Notes under the pieces: model-generated
The model's input: the letters and a program-made list of their open reading frames with translations, nothing else
What the model was told of the DNA's origin: nothing
Database searches by the model: none
Part shown: positions 62,404-64,000 of the stretch, piece after piece
Numbering within the stretch: position 1 is the stretch's first letter
How the letters are laid out: each line of letters starts with the position of its first letter
Assembly: GCA_017937095.1 (NCBI GenBank)
Contig: JAGBEG010000022.1
Location: 122,983-186,982, forward strand
DNA length: 64,000 nucleotides
From: Roseburia sp.
Lineage (GTDB): Bacteria > Bacillota > Clostridia > Lachnospirales > Lachnospiraceae
Direction: 5' to 3'
Translations under genes and position numbers: made by a program

Positions 62404-64000
62404 CTAATTTATTTCTGTTATTGTAATATTGTCAGATATATTAGGTATTAAATCTGTTACCGCTTCTGGAATCCCTCCATCAGTTTTTCCGCCAGGAATC
62501 CAATGACTATTTGCACCATATTCATTCCCAGATGGCATTCTTAGTTCTAATCCACTCAAATCATCAATATCTATTCTTACAAGTCCACCACCATCATCGA
62601 AATGTCCTATATCAAATCCCAGCTTAGATTCATATATGCTAATATCTCCATTTGCTATGTTAGCAATCTCATCGCAGTAATTCTTTGGCATAACAAATTG
62701 TGTGCCATCATCAGGTATTCCAATATAACTATTTCCTTTAACATATTGCACATATTGTTCTTTTGTCATAATAATCGATGCACCATCATCAAATTGTGCC
62801 AAATGTGCATCAATATATTCTTGTGTCAAATACATTAACGGATCTGGTCTACTTCCTTTGGGCATAGAAACAATTTGATCTATTAATTCTTGTGTCAATC
62901 CTGATTTTAAACTGCTCTCAACCTTCGGCACATCTATATCCACATTCTGTAGATCATCAAGAAATTCCTCATACTCCACGTCCACATATCTTTGCTGTTC
63001 ATATATATCGTCATAAAACTTTTCAATTTCATCCAACACATCATCTACATGGTTCGGTGGCATATTATTTACAACCGTATCAGCCTTTTTCGCCGCACTC
63101 GCCGTATCTGTTACCGTATCTACTTTCTTCGCCGCTCCCGTTGCATCCGAAACCTTATCTGCTGTCTTTGCTGCATCTGTCACCTTATCCGCAGTTTTCG
63201 CCGCATCCGTTACTGTATCCACTTTCTTTGCTGCGCTCGCCGCATCGGTTACTGTATCTACCTTCTTCGCTGCTCCTGCAACATCGGTTACCGTATCTAC
63301 CTTCTTTGCTACACTCGCCGCATCGGACGCCGTATCTGCCACTTTGGTTGCTCCCTTCACGCTTCCGAGTCCCTTTGTACCCACAACCTCTATGGCGATA
63401 TCCGGAACAAGATAGCCTGCCGCATAAGCAATCCCTTCCTCTTCGTAGGTGTCCATCATGCTCTGTCCCATCGCCTCGACGACAGCCACCGGATCGGTAA
63501 ATATAGCTACTATTCCATCCTCCATGCCAGTCACGCGCTCTTCCGCCCAGTCTGGCAGAACTACATGCTCATTCCGCGGAATACACCCGTCCACCACGAG
63601 GAACACCGCCAATGAAAACACTCCGTCCAACAAATCGACCGCCGCATCCCAAAGACCTCTTCCCAAGTTCTTGATTCCTTCCCCAAGGTCTCCAAGCTTA
63701 TTACCAGTCGTCGCCCACATATCATACCAGAAACGCGCATCCTGTGAATAATCATCATCCGTATTCTCGAAAGGCACGATTGCATTATTATAAATGCTCC
63801 ATATCTCATCTACCTCATCACTGAATATTCGAAATGCACTGCTGACACTGCCGCTGCGAAAGCCTGCCAGTTTGTCGTAATTCCGCTCACGCCTCCCTCT
63901 CTCCTGCTCTTCTGCCAGACGGATTGCCGCTGCATCCTTGGAAAACCAGTTGATAAAAGGATGCTTATAATCCGGGAATGAGCTTCCCGAATCGCAGCAG
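62404..64000 (-). CDS. LXG/T7SS-type polymorphic toxin 2, 5' end beyond the window
   Basis: At least 531 codons; the frame is open to the edge. The visible start (DSGSSFPDYKHPFINWFSKD, then RRERNYDKLAGF and IVPFENTDDDYSQ) aligns with toxin 1 from about residue 125 on. The scaffold continues with RVTGMEDGI, DPVAVVEAMGQSMMDTYEEE and TKGLGSVKGA, then 12-13-residue repeats (TDAASAAKKVDTV type), and a unique ~220-residue C-terminal domain ending LRMPSGNEYGANSHWIPGGK and GGIPEAVTDLIP. That domain should be the toxin; the activity is not known to me. Confidence 0.82.
   Translation of the reverse strand, partial: CCDSGSSFPDYKHPFINWFSKDAAAIRLAEEQERGRRERNYDKLAGFRSGSVSSAFRIFSDEVDEIWSIYNNAIVPFENTDDDYSQDARFWYDMWATTGNKLGDLGEGIKNLGRGLWDAAVDLLDGVFSLAVFLVVDGCIPRNEHVVLPDWAEERVTGMEDGIVAIFTDPVAVVEAMGQSMMDTYEEEGIAYAAGYLVPDIAIEVVGTKGLGSVKGATKVADTASDAASVAKKVDTVTDVAGAAKKVDTVTDAASAAKKVDTVTDAAKTADKVTDAAKTADKVSDATGAAKKVDTVTDTASAAKKADTVVNNMPPNHVDDVLDEIEKFYDDIYEQQRYVDVEYEEFLDDLQNVDIDVPKVESSLKSGLTQELIDQIVSMPKGSRPDPLMYLTQEYIDAHLAQFDDGASIIMTKEQYVQYVKGNSYIGIPDDGTQFVMPKNYCDEIANIANGDISIYESKLGFDIGHFDDGGGLVRIDIDDLSGLELRMPSGNEYGANSHWIPGGKTDGGIPEAVTDLIPNISDNITITEIN
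63080..63330. repeat. ~39-bp tandem repeats in toxin 2
   Basis: Units like GTTACTGTATCTACCTTCTT plus CGCTGC recur about six times with variation, encoding TDAASAAKKVDTV and TDAAKTADKV units. Confidence 0.75.
63644..63736 (-). repeat. 93-bp scaffold repeat, copy C (inside intact toxin 2)
   Basis: Nearly identical to copy A (2 differences) and close to copy B. The matching part of toxin 1 (about 57806-57900) is clearly more diverged, so A, B and C share a recent history. Confidence 0.85.

Noticed and set aside
63080-63330. CRISPR-like spacing of repeats
   Set aside because: The repeats are in frame inside a toxin gene, diverged, and without unique spacers.

Overview
The window looks like chromosome of an anaerobic, flagellated Firmicute of the class Clostridia, most likely family Lachnospiraceae. 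The evidence is the gene order cysE-cysS-mrnC-rlmB-sigH, a short MetH without its reactivation domain, a clostridial-type tmRNA tag (AEDNLAYAA), T-box and TPP leaders, CheV, an EFR1-type ferredoxin/flavodoxin protein and T7SS-type polymorphic toxins. This is inference from gene content and motifs; no database was searched. Most genes are on the minus strand.

Layout. 1-1000: the first codons of a possible peptidoglycan-binding protein and a two-gene DUF2442/ribbon-helix-helix-like module with an operator inside its promoter. 1.0-6.7 kb: a repeat-rich PIN/NYN-like protein, an SDR oxidoreductase, a two-component system and a DEDDh exonuclease carrying a topoisomerase-type zinc finger. 6.2-8.3 kb: thiC-thiW under a TPP riboswitch. 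8.4-13.1 kb: a T-box leader, then cysE-cysS-mrnC-rlmB-sigH. 13.2-16.3 kb: ispF, and a MarR regulator with citrate synthase, each preceded by the same palindrome. 16.5-19.3 kb: tRNA-Val and tRNA-Met, then metH. 19.5-23.8 kb: an iron alcohol dehydrogenase and EFR1 protein behind a MerR-type promoter, a HAD phosphatase and mnmA. 24-35 kb: a duplicated FliD-like protein behind a sigma-D-like promoter, CBS-ACT protein, ung, hisF-hisH, an acidic membrane protein, cheV, and an operon with a second two-component system.

35.2-38.3 kb is a small island ending exactly at the 3' end of ssrA (tmRNA). It holds two lipoproteins, a small XRE regulator and gene remnants. 38.3-43.3 kb holds ssrA, smpB, rnr, secG and eno. 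43.3-56.3 kb holds a large hybrid sensor kinase, an SGNH hydrolase with an MBOAT acyltransferase (surface-glycan acylation), folC, a DegV protein, a transglutaminase-like lipoprotein, an M18 aminopeptidase and a C11 (clostripain-type) lipoprotein.

56.3-64 kb is the most unusual part: a polymorphic toxin-immunity locus of LXG/T7SS type. It has two long toxins that share an N-terminal/pre-toxin scaffold but end in unrelated domains, two small helical partner proteins, and a string of six or seven small immunity-type genes. Two of these immunity genes are fused directly to toxin stumps cut at the same codon. The stumps carry a 93-bp segment nearly identical to the matching part of the intact toxin next door, so the locus looks like a recombination-driven array of immunity-only cassettes. 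The second toxin continues beyond the right edge of the window.
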